Of a stretch of 49,208 bases of DNA, positions 14,444 through 23,404 are shown in pieces (position 1 is the first letter of the stretch; every line of letters starts with the position of its first letter). The notes under the pieces are model-generated. The model saw only the letters and a list, made by a program, of their open reading frames with translations. It searched no databases and was not told the origin of the DNA. Both the position numbers and the translations under genes were made by a program. This DNA is from Mycobacterium sp. AT1 (lineage in GTDB: Bacteria > Actinomycetota > Actinomycetes > Mycobacteriales > Mycobacteriaceae), in NCBI RefSeq assembly GCF_002043095.1, contig NZ_MVOC01000068.1, forward strand, positions 1 through 49,208, written 5' to 3'.

Positions 14444-16765
14444 TCAGCGCCCCATCGCGGGCAGCTCGGCCGATTCCGCCTGCGCGGTCGCGTCCGCGTT
14501 CTCCGCGGGAACCAGCCGGACGAAGACGCCCTTCGAGGTGGGGGTGTTGCTGACGTCGGCGACGCTGTCCAGGGGGACGAGCACGTTGGTTTCGGGATAG
14601 TAGGACGCCGCCGACCCGCGTGCCGACGGGTACGACACCACGCGAAAGTCCTTCGCGCACCTGATGATTCCGTCGTCCCACGTACTGACCAGGTCCACCA
14701 TCTGACGGTCGGCAAGGCCAAGCGCCTCGATGTCGGCCGGGTTGACCAGCACGACGCGTCGCCCGTTGTGGATGCCGCGGTAGCGGTCGTTGAGGGCGTA
14801 CGGCACGGTGTTCCACTGGTCGTGGGACCGCATGGTCTGCAGGACCAGGTGGCCCTCGGGTACCTGAAGCCGGTCGAACGTGTTGCTGGTGAAGACGGCC
14901 TTTCCCGACGGGGTGGGGTAGCGGTGCTCGTTGACCGGGTTGGGCAGCCGGAAGCCGCCCGGCTCGCGGACCCGTGCGTTGAAGTCCTGGAAGTCCGGCA
15001 CGACACGCGAAATCCGTTCGCGGATCAGGTCGTAATCGCCTTCGAAGCTCTCCCACGGGATCGTCGAATCCGCGCCGAGGGTGCGGCGGGCCAGCCGCGA
15101 CACGATGGCCACCTCGCTCAGCAGGTGCTCCGATGCGGGGTGCAGACGGCCGTGCGACTGGTGGACGATGCTCATCGAGTCCTCCACCGTGACGAACTGC
15201 TCGCCGGTGAGCTGTTCGTCGCGGTCACTGCGGCCGAGCGTCGGCAGGATGAGCGCGGTGTCTCCGCACACGGCGTGCGAAAGGTTGAGCTTCGTCGACA
15301 CGTGCGCGGTCAGGCGGCACTTGCGCATCGCGGCCTCGGTCTGGTCGCTGTCTGGGGTCGCCCGCGCGAAGTTCCCCGCGAAGCCCATGAAGAACTTCGC
15401 CTTGCCGTCGCGCATCGCGCGGATCGCGTCCACCGCATCCAGCCCGTGCTTGCGTGGCGGGGTGAAGTCGAACTCGCGGCCGAGGGCGTCGAGGAACGAC
15501 TGCGGCATCCGTTCCCAGATGCCCATCGTCCGATCGCCCTGGACGTTGCTGTGCCCACGGACCGGGCAGACGCCGGCGCCCGGGCGGCCCAGGTTGCCGC
15601 GCAGCATCAGGAAGTTGACGATCTCGCGGACCGTGGCGACGCCGTGCTTCTGCTGCGTGACGCCCATCGCCCAGCACACGATGATCTTCTTGCTCGCGAG
15701 CACGCGGTCGACGACCTCTTCGATGTCCTCGCGTGACAGCCCGGTCGCGGAAAGGATGTCCGCCCAGTCGATCCGGCGAGTGTGTTCGGCGAACTCGGCG
15801 AAGCCCGTGGTGTCGCGGGCGATGAACTCGTGGTCGAGCACGGTGCCGGGGTTGGCGTCCTCCGCGGCGAGAAGCAGCGCGTTGATCGCCTGGAAGAGGG
15901 CAAGGTCGCCGCCGGGCTTGATGTGTAGGAACTGGTCGGCGATGGTGGTCCCGCGGCCGACGATGCCCCTGGCCTTTTGCGGGTTCTTGAAGCGGATCAG
16001 CCCGGCCTCGGGGAGCGGGTTGACGGCGATGACGTGGCCGCCGTTGCGCTTGGTCTCCTCGAGTGAGGACAGCATCCGCGGCATGTTGGTGCCGGGGTTG
16101 ATGCCGACGGCGAAGATCAGATCGGATTCTTCGATGTCGTCGAGGCTGACGCTGCCCTTGCCGATGCCGAGTGTCTCGCCGAGCCCCGAACCGCTGGACT
16201 CGTGGCACATGTTGCTGCAGTCGGGCAGGTTGTTGGTGCCGAGGCTGCGCGCGAACAGCTGCAGCAGGAACGCGGCCTCGTTGCTCAGCCGGCCGGAGGT
16301 GTAGAACAGCGACTCGTCCGGCGAGTCGAGACCACGCAGTTCGTCGGCCAGGAGGTCGAACGCGTCGTCCCAGTCGATGGGTTCGTAGTGGTCCGAGCCG
16401 GGGCGCTTCACCATCGGCTCGGTCAGGCGGCCTTGGTCGTTGAGCCACATGTCGGACTTGGTCGCCAGGACGGAGACGGGGTGCTCGCGGAAGAAGTCGC
16501 GAGTGATCCGACGCGTCGTCGCCTCGTCGTTGACGTGTTTGGCGCCGTTCTCGCAGTACTCGCTGAAGTGTCGCTTGGTAGGTTCCGGCCACGCGCAGCC
16601 CGGGCAGTCGACGCCGTTGGCCTGGTTGATGGTCAGCAGGTTGAGCGCGGTGCGCCGCAGCGACGTGTGCCCGAGCGAGAACTCCAGGGCGTGCATCACG
16701 GCGGGCACACCGGTGGCCCACTCCTGAGGTGCCTTGACGGTGAGGTCGTCCTCGCCTGCGGTCAT
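14444..16765 (-). CDS. FdhF/YdeP-type molybdopterin oxidoreductase (formate dehydrogenase alpha-like)
   Basis: A 773-residue bis-MGD oxidoreductase of the YdeP-like branch of the formate dehydrogenase alpha family, about the usual length. Near the N-terminus VDCPGCAWPEP (Cys54, Cys57) and EYCENGAK (Cys71) replace the usual ferredoxin-type cluster motif; NMCHESSGSGLGETLG holds the Cys expected near Mo. Further blocks are FAVGINPGTNMPRML, LGRPGAGVCPVRGHSNVQGDRTMG and, C-terminally, NTVPYALNDRYRG in the molydopterin-binding domain. The ATG at 16765 has GAGGAAGG upstream; the open frame to 17008 lacks homology. No Tat signal, so cytoplasmic. The electron partner is unknown; formate as substrate is inferred from FdhD and regulon context. 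Confidence 0.85.
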   Translation of the reverse strand: MTAGEDDLTVKAPQEWATGVPAVMHALEFSLGHTSLRRTALNLLTINQANGVDCPGCAWPEPTKRHFSEYCENGAKHVNDEATTRRITRDFFREHPVSVLATKSDMWLNDQGRLTEPMVKRPGSDHYEPIDWDDAFDLLADELRGLDSPDESLFYTSGRLSNEAAFLLQLFARSLGTNNLPDCSNMCHESSGSGLGETLGIGKGSVSLDDIEESDLIFAVGINPGTNMPRMLSSLEETKRNGGHVIAVNPLPEAGLIRFKNPQKARGIVGRGTTIADQFLHIKPGGDLALFQAINALLLAAEDANPGTVLDHEFIARDTTGFAEFAEHTRRIDWADILSATGLSREDIEEVVDRVLASKKIIVCWAMGVTQQKHGVATVREIVNFLMLRGNLGRPGAGVCPVRGHSNVQGDRTMGIWERMPQSFLDALGREFDFTPPRKHGLDAVDAIRAMRDGKAKFFMGFAGNFARATPDSDQTEAAMRKCRLTAHVSTKLNLSHAVCGDTALILPTLGRSDRDEQLTGEQFVTVEDSMSIVHQSHGRLHPASEHLLSEVAIVSRLARRTLGADSTIPWESFEGDYDLIRERISRVVPDFQDFNARVREPGGFRLPNPVNEHRYPTPSGKAVFTSNTFDRLQVPEGHLVLQTMRSHDQWNTVPYALNDRYRGIHNGRRVVLVNPADIEALGLADRQMVDLVSTWDDGIIRCAKDFRVVSYPSARGSAASYYPETNVLVPLDSVADVSNTPTSKGVFVRLVPAENADATAQAESAELPAMGR

Positions 16766-16835
16766 CTCGTCGCGGTCCTTCCTCGGGGCTGCCGGTGAGC
16801 GTCTGCCGGGGAAGATCTCCAGGCGACCGTCACCA

Positions 16836-16848
16836 AAATACAGTATGC
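16836..16848 (-). promoter_or_regulatory. GntR operator, degenerate second arm (site C)
   Basis: On the minus strand it reads TTGCATAC-T-GTATT, keeping one full arm and the GTAT of the other. It lies about 70 bases upstream of the oxidoreductase start at 16765, in the same position as the perfect sites before fdhD and frc. Confidence 0.55.
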
Positions 16849-16925
16849 AATATGGCTTTACCGCCAGACGGGGATGCTCGACGAAGGACGTGCGGGGTTC
16901 GGGACGGGTCGCTCCGGGGTGAAGG

Positions 16926-17564
16926 TCAGGGGCGCTGGGCCGCTGATCCGCCACCGTCGACGAGGGCCTGCAGGCCGCGGTCCCACCTGCGGTCGCGGGC
17001 GCGGCCAATGGCCGTGCGGAACACCGCCATGGCGATGCCGATCATCGCGGCGAATCCCAGCCAGAGGATCGCGGCCGTGCCCATCGCGTCGGCGCGTGCG
17101 TCGGCGTCGGTCTGCGGAGGAGTGGTCACCTTGCCCGCGTCGTCGAGCCAGATGCGGACCTGCTGTCCGGCCCTGACCGGATGCTCGACCTTCGAGTAGT
17201 CCTCGTGTGCGACGTTCTGAGCGGTCCAGCGCACGTGCGCCACGAACGACGCGGACGTCGCCGACTCGACCTGAGTTGGGTCGGCGATGCTGTCGCTCAG
17301 CGCAATCGCTGGTACCTGATGACGGGTGGCCGCCTCGGCGGCAATGGTCTGGACCCGCTCGGCGTACCCCAGCTGCCCGAGGGACATCGCCGGGACGATC
17401 ACGGCGACGATGGCCACGAATCCCACGACCACGCCCCACGCTTGCATGCGATCCGCTCCGCGAAGCAGCGGATCACGACCGAACGCACACTTCGCCCACC
17501 ACCGGATGGGGGTCATGGTCACCGGCGACGGCCTGGTGCCGTAGTCGGCAGCGTTCGTATACAT
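16926..17564 (-). CDS. Rv1733c-like conserved two-span membrane protein
   Basis: A 212-residue protein with two hydrophobic segments: one near residues 40-65 (MQAWGVVVGFVAIVAVIVPA) and one near the C-terminus (GTAAILWLGFAAMIGIAMAVF), enclosing an extracytoplasmic domain. The stretch CAFGRDPLLRGADRM just before the first span matches the RNPLVRGTDR block I recall from M. tuberculosis Rv1733c (about 210 residues, dormancy regulon). The family is common and often duplicated in mycobacteria; function is unknown. The ATG at 17564 is the chosen start; ATG 17516 and a GTG near 17588 are alternatives. No DosR box was recognised upstream. Confidence 0.7.
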   Translation of the reverse strand: MYTNAADYGTRPSPVTMTPIRWWAKCAFGRDPLLRGADRMQAWGVVVGFVAIVAVIVPAMSLGQLGYAERVQTIAAEAATRHQVPAIALSDSIADPTQVESATSASFVAHVRWTAQNVAHEDYSKVEHPVRAGQQVRIWLDDAGKVTTPPQTDADARADAMGTAAILWLGFAAMIGIAMAVFRTAIGRARDRRWDRGLQALVDGGGSAAQRP

Positions 17565-17620
17565 AATCCCATGGTCCCGCAACTGCACGGTCGACGCTAG
17601 GGGCGAGAGCGCGACATCTC

Positions 17621-19030
17621 TCACATGGGTGTTACGTCACATTCGTGGCGGTCGGCCTGCCTGGCCGGCGAACGCCGACCAGCCCACCGGGACACGCCGC
17701 CGACCACCAGGGTCAGCGCCGCCGCGACGACGAACGAGAAGATCGAGGCACTCATCCACGGCTGGGCGACGAAGCCGATGGCCTCCGCCAGCTCGCCCCA
17801 GGCCCGCGCCCACCAGTCGACCTGACCCGGATAGATCAGCTGGTAGGTGACGAAGCCCAGCGCCCAGGGCGCGAGCATCACCCAGCGCGAGGCCGAATCG
17901 GACGTGAGGTCCCACCCACGCCTACCGGAGAAGCAGTAGTAGTCGATCGTGAGCACCGCGAACAAGGGCACGAACACCGAACCGATCAACGACAGGAAGC
18001 TGGCGTAGCCGTAGATGTTGACTCCGAGCGCGAGCACGGTGATGAGCACGCCCACCGTGACCGCGATGTACCGCCGGTCCCACTGGGGCCGCACGTTCTG
18101 CGTCGACACGGTTGCCGAGTAGACGTTGGCGAAAGACTGGTCCATCTCCCGAATGGCGAGGACCGCGAAGGCCAGCCCACCGAGGGGGACGGCGATGAAC
18201 GCGGCGAAGATCTGGTCTCCGTCGGAGGCCACGGTGACGAGCGCCAACAGGCCGAGCGCGTAGCAGGCGATCTGAGTAAGGCCGTAGCCGAAGAAGGCGC
18301 CGGTGAACGCCGCCGCGGAACTACGGGAGTGCCGGGCGTAGTCGGCGGCCATCGGCACCCAGGAAACGGCCACCGCCACGGTGGTGTCGACGCCGATGCT
18401 GAACCCCGACCACGTGCCCTCCGTCAGCGGCGGCAGCGGTTTGGCCAGCAGCTGAAAGAACAAGTAGGCCAACGCGACCACCACCGCGACGGTGACGTAC
18501 CTGCGGAGAACGCGGACCGCGCCGAGCGGATACAGCGAGAGCCCGGTCGTGATGACGCCACCCACGACGACGAATATCCACTGCGGCACCGTGGGCAACA
18601 CGGTGGCGGCCGCCGTCGCGATGGTGACCAACTCGAAGGTGCCCCACCCGACCATCTGCACGATGTTGAGCACCGTCGGCAGGTAGGACACCCGCGCGCC
18701 GAGCAAGCCGCGCAGCAGCACCATCGCAGGCGAACCGGTCTGCGCGCCCGGTATCGCCGACGCCGCGATCGCGGCCGCGCCGAGCACCGTGCCGACGACG
18801 GTGGCCAGCAGTGCCGCCATCAGCGACAGCTGCGGTGTGCCGGGTCCGCCCGGCTGCAGAACGACTGCGGCGCCGGTGAATCCGAGCAGGCTGACCCCGA
18901 GGTTTCCCCACAGGCCCAACTGGTCGAACACCCCGAGCACGCGGGGGGCGGGCTCGACCAGGGTGGGCGGGACCTCGCCGGCCGAACCACGCTGACCGGA
19001 TGGACGCAAACGGCGTACGACGACGGACAT
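17621..19030 (-). CDS. cytX: CytX-type NCS1 carrier, probable hydroxymethylpyrimidine (thiamine precursor) importer
   Basis: A 469-residue membrane protein of the nucleobase:cation symporter-1 family with about 12 spans. Seen: DQLGLWGNLGVSLLGFTGAAVVLQPG at the start, IPGAQTGSPAMVLLRGLLG after span 2, and VSWVPMAADYARHSRSSAAAFTGAFFGYGL, which are typical of the CytX branch. ATG 19030 is the start because GGGAGAG, the 3' end of a TPP riboswitch, lies eight bases upstream. Control by thiamine pyrophosphate makes a thiamine precursor (HMP) the likely substrate rather than cytosine or allantoin. It is monocistronic, with the membrane protein at 16926 following 56 bases later on the same strand. 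Confidence 0.88.
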   Translation of the reverse strand: MSVVVRRLRPSGQRGSAGEVPPTLVEPAPRVLGVFDQLGLWGNLGVSLLGFTGAAVVLQPGGPGTPQLSLMAALLATVVGTVLGAAAIAASAIPGAQTGSPAMVLLRGLLGARVSYLPTVLNIVQMVGWGTFELVTIATAAATVLPTVPQWIFVVVGGVITTGLSLYPLGAVRVLRRYVTVAVVVALAYLFFQLLAKPLPPLTEGTWSGFSIGVDTTVAVAVSWVPMAADYARHSRSSAAAFTGAFFGYGLTQIACYALGLLALVTVASDGDQIFAAFIAVPLGGLAFAVLAIREMDQSFANVYSATVSTQNVRPQWDRRYIAVTVGVLITVLALGVNIYGYASFLSLIGSVFVPLFAVLTIDYYCFSGRRGWDLTSDSASRWVMLAPWALGFVTYQLIYPGQVDWWARAWGELAEAIGFVAQPWMSASIFSFVVAAALTLVVGGVSRWAGRRSPARQADRHECDVTPM

Positions 19031-19040
19031 CGAACTCACT

Positions 19041-19128
19041 CTCCCTACGCCGGCATTACCCGGTCAGGTTCAAGCGGTCGGTGGCTCGACAGCCACCCTC
19101 TCAGCCCGGTACCTCCGAGCTCCCGCGT
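19041..19128 (-). promoter_or_regulatory. TPP riboswitch (THI element) upstream of cytX
   Basis: On the minus strand the conserved THI parts appear in order: GGGCTGAGAG, a hairpin GGTGGCTG...CAGCCACC-like stem, ACCGCTTGAACCTGA, CCGGGTAATGCCGGCG and TAGGGA. The final GGGAGAG is also the ribosome site of cytX, so TPP binding would sequester it and block translation. All diagnostic sequence blocks of the aptamer are present. Confidence 0.95.
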
Positions 19129-19200
19129 TCTAGCCTCGAGAATGTAGCGCATCCCCGGCGGGCGCGCGCAGCGATTCCCGTCGTCGGCACAGCGGGGGCG

Positions 19201-20061
19201 CTACTCCGCCTTCGGCACCACGATGACCGGCGCGTCGACTCCGGCGAGGATGCGCGCCGCCGTCGACCCGAGGAACAGGCGCTTGGGGGCCGCGAACCGG
19301 CTCGACCCGATCACCAACACGTCGGAGTCGTCCCAGTTGAGCTTCTTCAGCGCCGACTCCAGCGTCGCGCCGTCGGCCACCAGGGATTCGATTTCGGGAG
19401 CGTCGGGCAATGCGCGGGCGGCGAGGACGAGATTCGACTCGGCAGCCGTAATTTGGGCTTGTCGAACGTCTTTCGGGCTCTCCAGGTGGGCCATGTTCTC
19501 ACCGGACACCAACGACAGCATGCGAATCGACACCCCGGCCGCGCTGGCGAGCGTGATGGCGAACGGCAGGGGATTGTCGTCGCCGGGCTTCGTCGGGACC
19601 GCCGCCGTCACCGACGTGATGGAGGACGGCGGGTCTTCGTGGTAACCGCGCGGCGCGAGGGCGACCGGAATGGGGGAGCAGTGCAGGAGGGCGCCGGCGA
19701 CCGAGCCGATCACGTGCCCGCCGAAGATGCCGTCCCTCGCGCCGCCGATCACGATGAGGTCGGAGTGCTTGTCCTCGGCGAACGCGATCAGCGTCTCGGA
19801 GTAGGACTCGCCAACCAGGACGTTGGAGGCGGCGGTCACGCCGACCTCCGCGAGCGCCGCGACGGCCTGGTCGGCCCACTCCTCGCCCTTGCGCACCAGC
19901 AGCTTCTGGTACTCCGCCCGGCCTGGGTGGCCGTCGGGGTACTCCTCGCGGACGACGAGCACGACGTCGACCGTCGCGTCGAACGTGTTGGCAAGTGCGC
20001 CGGCCAGCGCGACGCCGTCCTCACCGGTCGGCGTTGCCAGGTACCCCACGGTCAAGTGCAT
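19201..20061 (-). CDS. Tandem universal stress protein (UspA family)
   Basis: A 286-residue protein with two Usp domains, residues about 1-140 and 150-286. Each ends with the nucleotide-binding type motif: DLIVIGGARDGIFGGHVIGSVAGALLHCSPIPVALAP in the first and DVLVIGSSRFAAPKRLFLGSTAARILAGVDAPVIVVP in the second (G-x2-G-x9-G-S/T pattern). Such proteins bind ATP or other nucleotides and modulate stress and metabolism. It lies 30 bases downstream of the APC permease at 20092 on the same strand; such permease-Usp pairs are common in actinobacteria, suggesting the Usp tunes the transporter. Confidence 0.9.
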   Translation of the reverse strand: MHLTVGYLATPTGEDGVALAGALANTFDATVDVVLVVREEYPDGHPGRAEYQKLLVRKGEEWADQAVAALAEVGVTAASNVLVGESYSETLIAFAEDKHSDLIVIGGARDGIFGGHVIGSVAGALLHCSPIPVALAPRGYHEDPPSSITSVTAAVPTKPGDDNPLPFAITLASAAGVSIRMLSLVSGENMAHLESPKDVRQAQITAAESNLVLAARALPDAPEIESLVADGATLESALKKLNWDDSDVLVIGSSRFAAPKRLFLGSTAARILAGVDAPVIVVPKAE

Positions 20062-20091
20062 TGACGTTCACAACCTTTCGAAGTGCGTCAG

Positions 20092-21603
20092 TCAGAAGGT
20101 GTCGGGGACCTTGACTTCGGTCGAGGCGTTGAGAGTCTCACCGCGGAAGAAGCGCTTGGTGCCGAATGCGAAGCAGGCCAACATCAGTGGGATGCCGAGC
20201 ACCAGCATTCCGACGCCGAGGACGAAGACCCCGCCCAGCGGTCCGAATGCGGTGTAGCCGTAGTCGGGTGACATCATCTCGATCGCGCTGTAGACGAACG
20301 CCCACGTCATCGAGACAGCGCCAAGGAGCGGGAAGATGCCGCGGAAGAACAGGTTTCGCACCGACGTGAACAACGTTCGGCGGAAGTACCAGACGCAGCT
20401 GTATGCGGTGACGCCGTAGTAGAACGCGACGGCCAGCCCCAGCGACGCCACGGAGTCGGCCAGTGCGTTCTCCGAGAGGAACGTCAGCACCAGGTAGAAG
20501 AACAGTGCCGCGCAACCCATCACGATGGTGCCGAAGGCAGGCGTCATGTACTTGGGGTGCACGCTCGCGAAGCGCTTGGGGATGGCCTCGTAGACCGCCA
20601 TCGACAGCGTGCCGCGCGCGGTCGGCAGGATGGTGGTTTGAGTGGAGGACAGCGCCGACACGGCGACCGTGAGGAGTAGCAGGGAGGCGACGATGCTGCC
20701 GGCCACCGGCTCTCCGAGAACCGTGAGGACGTCGTCGGTGTTGTTGGCGTTGTTGAGGCCGATGCCGACGTCGCCGAAACCCGCGAAGGACTGAATGGCG
20801 TAGGCCACCAGGACGTAGGTGCACACCAATATCAGGGTGGTGATGACGGCCGCGATGCCCGGCGTCTTGCCGGGGTCCTTGGTCTCCTCGCCGACGGCGA
20901 GGCAGGCGTCCCAACCCCAGTAGATGAAGATGCACAGGATGATCGCGGCGGCGATGGACGAGAGCTCGAGACCGCCCGGCCACAGCCAGGACCATTGCGG
21001 CGTGATCGCCTGTGCGCCAGCATTTCCGGTGAAGACTCGGATGAGCGCGAAGATGCTGACGAGGATCAGTACGCCGAATTGGACGGCGATCAGGACGTTC
21101 TGCATCTTCTCCGACACGGCGACGCCGCGGGCGCTGACCAGCGTCATGGAGATGATGAAGAACGAGCCGAGAAGTACCTTGGCCAAGAGGTTCTCGGCGA
21201 GTTCGTCGAGTCCGAGGAACCGGTACAGGTAGATGGCGGCGACCTCGGCGACGTTGGCCAGCACGATGATCGCCGAGACCGCAAGGCCCCATCCGCCGAT
21301 CCAGCCGATCCACGGGCCGAATGCCTTGGTGCCCCAGGTGAACGTCGTGCCGCAGTCGGGGGTGTCCTGGGACAATTCCTTGTAGCCGAAGGCGACCAGG
21401 AGCATCGGGATGAACGCGAGCACGAACATCGCGGGAGCCTTCTCCCCGACGGCCAGCACGACGTACCCGAGCGTCGCCGCGAGGCTGTAGGCCGGCGCCA
21501 CCGCGGCGAGCCCGATGACGACGTTGCCGACGAGGCCGAGCGCCCCGGACTGAAGGCCCTTGCCTCATGTGACGGGCCCAGCCGTCGGTTCCGCGATAGC
21601 CAC
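20092..21603 (-). CDS. APC-family amino acid permease with an in-frame TGA at codon 13 (possible pseudogene)
   Basis: An APC superfamily permease with about 12 spans, clearly related to the gene at 21665 (shared APAYSLAA, PDCGTTFTW, FGPxIGWxGGWG, IFIYWGWD, STQTTILPTARTTLS-like block). The coding frame is open from just after 21565 down to 20092. In that frame the conserved N-terminus GKGLQSGALGL directly follows a TGA (21565-21567); before the TGA the frame continues upstream to a GTG at 21603, seven bases after a TATATT promoter element. The reconstructed gene would be a leaderless GTG start, 12 codons, TGA, then the normal protein. The only later start, GTG 21501, would cut off part of span 1. 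A nonsense mutation, sequencing error or readthrough are all possible. Substrate unknown. Confidence 0.75.
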
Positions 21604-21616
21604 GGAAAGGAATATA
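21604..21616 (-). promoter_or_regulatory. -10 element and leaderless start for the APC gene
   Basis: On the minus strand CCGTATATTCC contains TATATT (21616-21611), followed by seven bases and then GTG at 21603, the geometry of mycobacterial leaderless promoters. A nearly identical core, CCGTATTCTCC, lies before the paralogous permease at 23405-23415. Confidence 0.55.
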
Positions 21617-21664
21617 CGGTTCTGGGAACGTCCTGGCTGGGTACTGCGCAAATCCTGTGGGCGG

Positions 21665-23371
21665 TCAGCCCCTCTTGGTGAACTCTTCGCCGGTGCTCGG
21701 GTCGACGGCCCGCTCGCCCGCGGGCAGGTTCGACAGATTGGGCGCGATGACGGTCGGCATCTGACCTGAGTCGGGCAGGCCGAAGTGGGCGACCGATCCG
21801 ACGGCGGGCTCGAGCAGGAGATCGGACCGGCGCGGCAGGGTCTCACCCTTGAAGAAGCTCGGCGACATCGCCCACCAGACGAACATCATGACCACGCCGA
21901 GCACCAGCGCCCCGATGCCGACGACGGCGACCGCGCCGAAGCCGAGGATCGTCACGTTGTTGCCGTCGTCGTCGACGAGGTAGTCGGGCTTCGAGTAGGA
22001 GATCAGGCCGTAGGCGAACACCACCGTGAGCATGACGGCGCCCAGCAGTGGCACGACGCCGCGCATCATGAAGTCGCGCACCGAGGTGGTCAGCGTCTTG
22101 CGGTAGTACCAAGCGCAGGCGTAGCCCGTCATCCCGTAGTAGAAGGCGATCATCAGGCCGACCGAGCCGATCAGGGCCAGCAGCAGGCTGCTGCTGACGA
22201 GGGTGAACAGCACGTAGAAGAAGATCGACACGCCGCCCATCACCAGCGTCGAGACCGTCGGGGTGAGGTACTTGCGGTGGATCTTCGCGAACGACGCGGG
22301 CAGCGCCTTGTAGACGCCCATCGACAGCGTGGTCCTGGCCGTCGGCAGGATCGTGGTCTGCGTGGATGCGGACGCCGAGGTCAGAATGGTCGCCGAAAGG
22401 GCGAGCAGGCCGATGTGGCCGATGACGCTGTCACCGAACAGGGCAGGCCCGATGGCGGCGAAGACGTCGGCGGCATTGTCCGGATTGCCAAGTCCCGCAT
22501 CGGTTTCCCCGACACCGGCGAACGCCACCGCGGCGACGGTCACGATGGCGTAGGTGGCCAGCAACAGGAACGTCGAGAGCACCGCGGCCTTGCCGGGGGT
22601 GGTGCCTGGATCGTCGGACTCCTCGTTGCACGCCACCGCGGTGTCCCAGCCCCAGTAGATGAAGATCGCGATCAGGATGGCCGGGGCTATGACGGTGCCG
22701 AAGTCCAGGCCGCCGGGCCAGAACCAGGACAGCGACGGATGGATCGACTCGGGTAGCGCATTGCTGGAGTAGACCTTCACCAGGGCGTAGATGGAGATCA
22801 CGACGAGGATGATGACCTCGAAGCCGAGCAGGAAGTACTGCAGGCGGGCCGAGACTTCGATGCCGCGGTAGCAGATGTAGGTCATGACGGCGATCCAGAT
22901 GACGCCGGCCACCGTCGACCACAGGGTGCTGTTGGCGAGGTCGGCGGCGGCCGTCCAGCCGAGGTCGCCGACGAACGTGAAGGAGTACGCCCCCGCGATC
23001 TGAGCCAGGTTGGCCATCACGATGACGTCGGCGGCGATGATTCCCCAGCCGCCCATCCAGCCGATCAGCGGCCCGAATGCGCGCGACGCCCAGGTGAAGG
23101 TGGTGCCGCAGTCGGGTTCGGCCTTGTTGAGCTCCTGGTATGCCACGGCGATCAGGTAGATCGGGATGAAGGCCAGCAGGACGATCGAGGCCGCCTTGAC
23201 GCCCGCGCCGCTGGCCACGATCAAGCCGAGTACCGCCGCGAGGCTGTAGGCGGGGGCGGTCGACGCCATACCGACCACGACGCTGGACAAGAGTCCGAGG
23301 GAGCCGCCCTTGAGGCCCTTGCTGTCAACCGTCCCCGCGGTGCCCGAACTGCCCGTGTCGACCGCTGTCAT
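21665..23371 (-). CDS. APC-family amino acid permease
   Basis: A 568-residue permease with about 12 membrane spans. N-terminal span: SLGLLSSVVVGMASTAPAYSLAAVLGLI, followed by PDCGTTFTWASRAFGPLIGWMGGWG, CNEESDDPGTTPGKAA and STQTTILPTARTTLSMGVYKALP, all typical of the APC amino acid/polyamine/organocation group. The C-terminus extends about 55 residues past the last span with a soluble tail (residues about 515-568). ATG 23371 is chosen because GAGGGAG precedes it; the frame is open to 23443. It lies upstream of the related permease at 20092 and the Usp gene, in the same direction. The tandem pair arose by duplication. Substrate not predictable. Confidence 0.87.
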   Translation of the reverse strand: MTAVDTGSSGTAGTVDSKGLKGGSLGLLSSVVVGMASTAPAYSLAAVLGLIVASGAGVKAASIVLLAFIPIYLIAVAYQELNKAEPDCGTTFTWASRAFGPLIGWMGGWGIIAADVIVMANLAQIAGAYSFTFVGDLGWTAAADLANSTLWSTVAGVIWIAVMTYICYRGIEVSARLQYFLLGFEVIILVVISIYALVKVYSSNALPESIHPSLSWFWPGGLDFGTVIAPAILIAIFIYWGWDTAVACNEESDDPGTTPGKAAVLSTFLLLATYAIVTVAAVAFAGVGETDAGLGNPDNAADVFAAIGPALFGDSVIGHIGLLALSATILTSASASTQTTILPTARTTLSMGVYKALPASFAKIHRKYLTPTVSTLVMGGVSIFFYVLFTLVSSSLLLALIGSVGLMIAFYYGMTGYACAWYYRKTLTTSVRDFMMRGVVPLLGAVMLTVVFAYGLISYSKPDYLVDDDGNNVTILGFGAVAVVGIGALVLGVVMMFVWWAMSPSFFKGETLPRRSDLLLEPAVGSVAHFGLPDSGQMPTVIAPNLSNLPAGERAVDPSTGEEFTKRG

Positions 23372-23404
23372 CGCATCTCCCTCGTTAACCCAAGACGAAC
23401 TGTT

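Noticed and set aside
17562..17570. GTATAC near 17558 as another GntR operator
   Set aside because: Only four or five bases of one arm match and the arm reads GTATAC rather than GTATGC.
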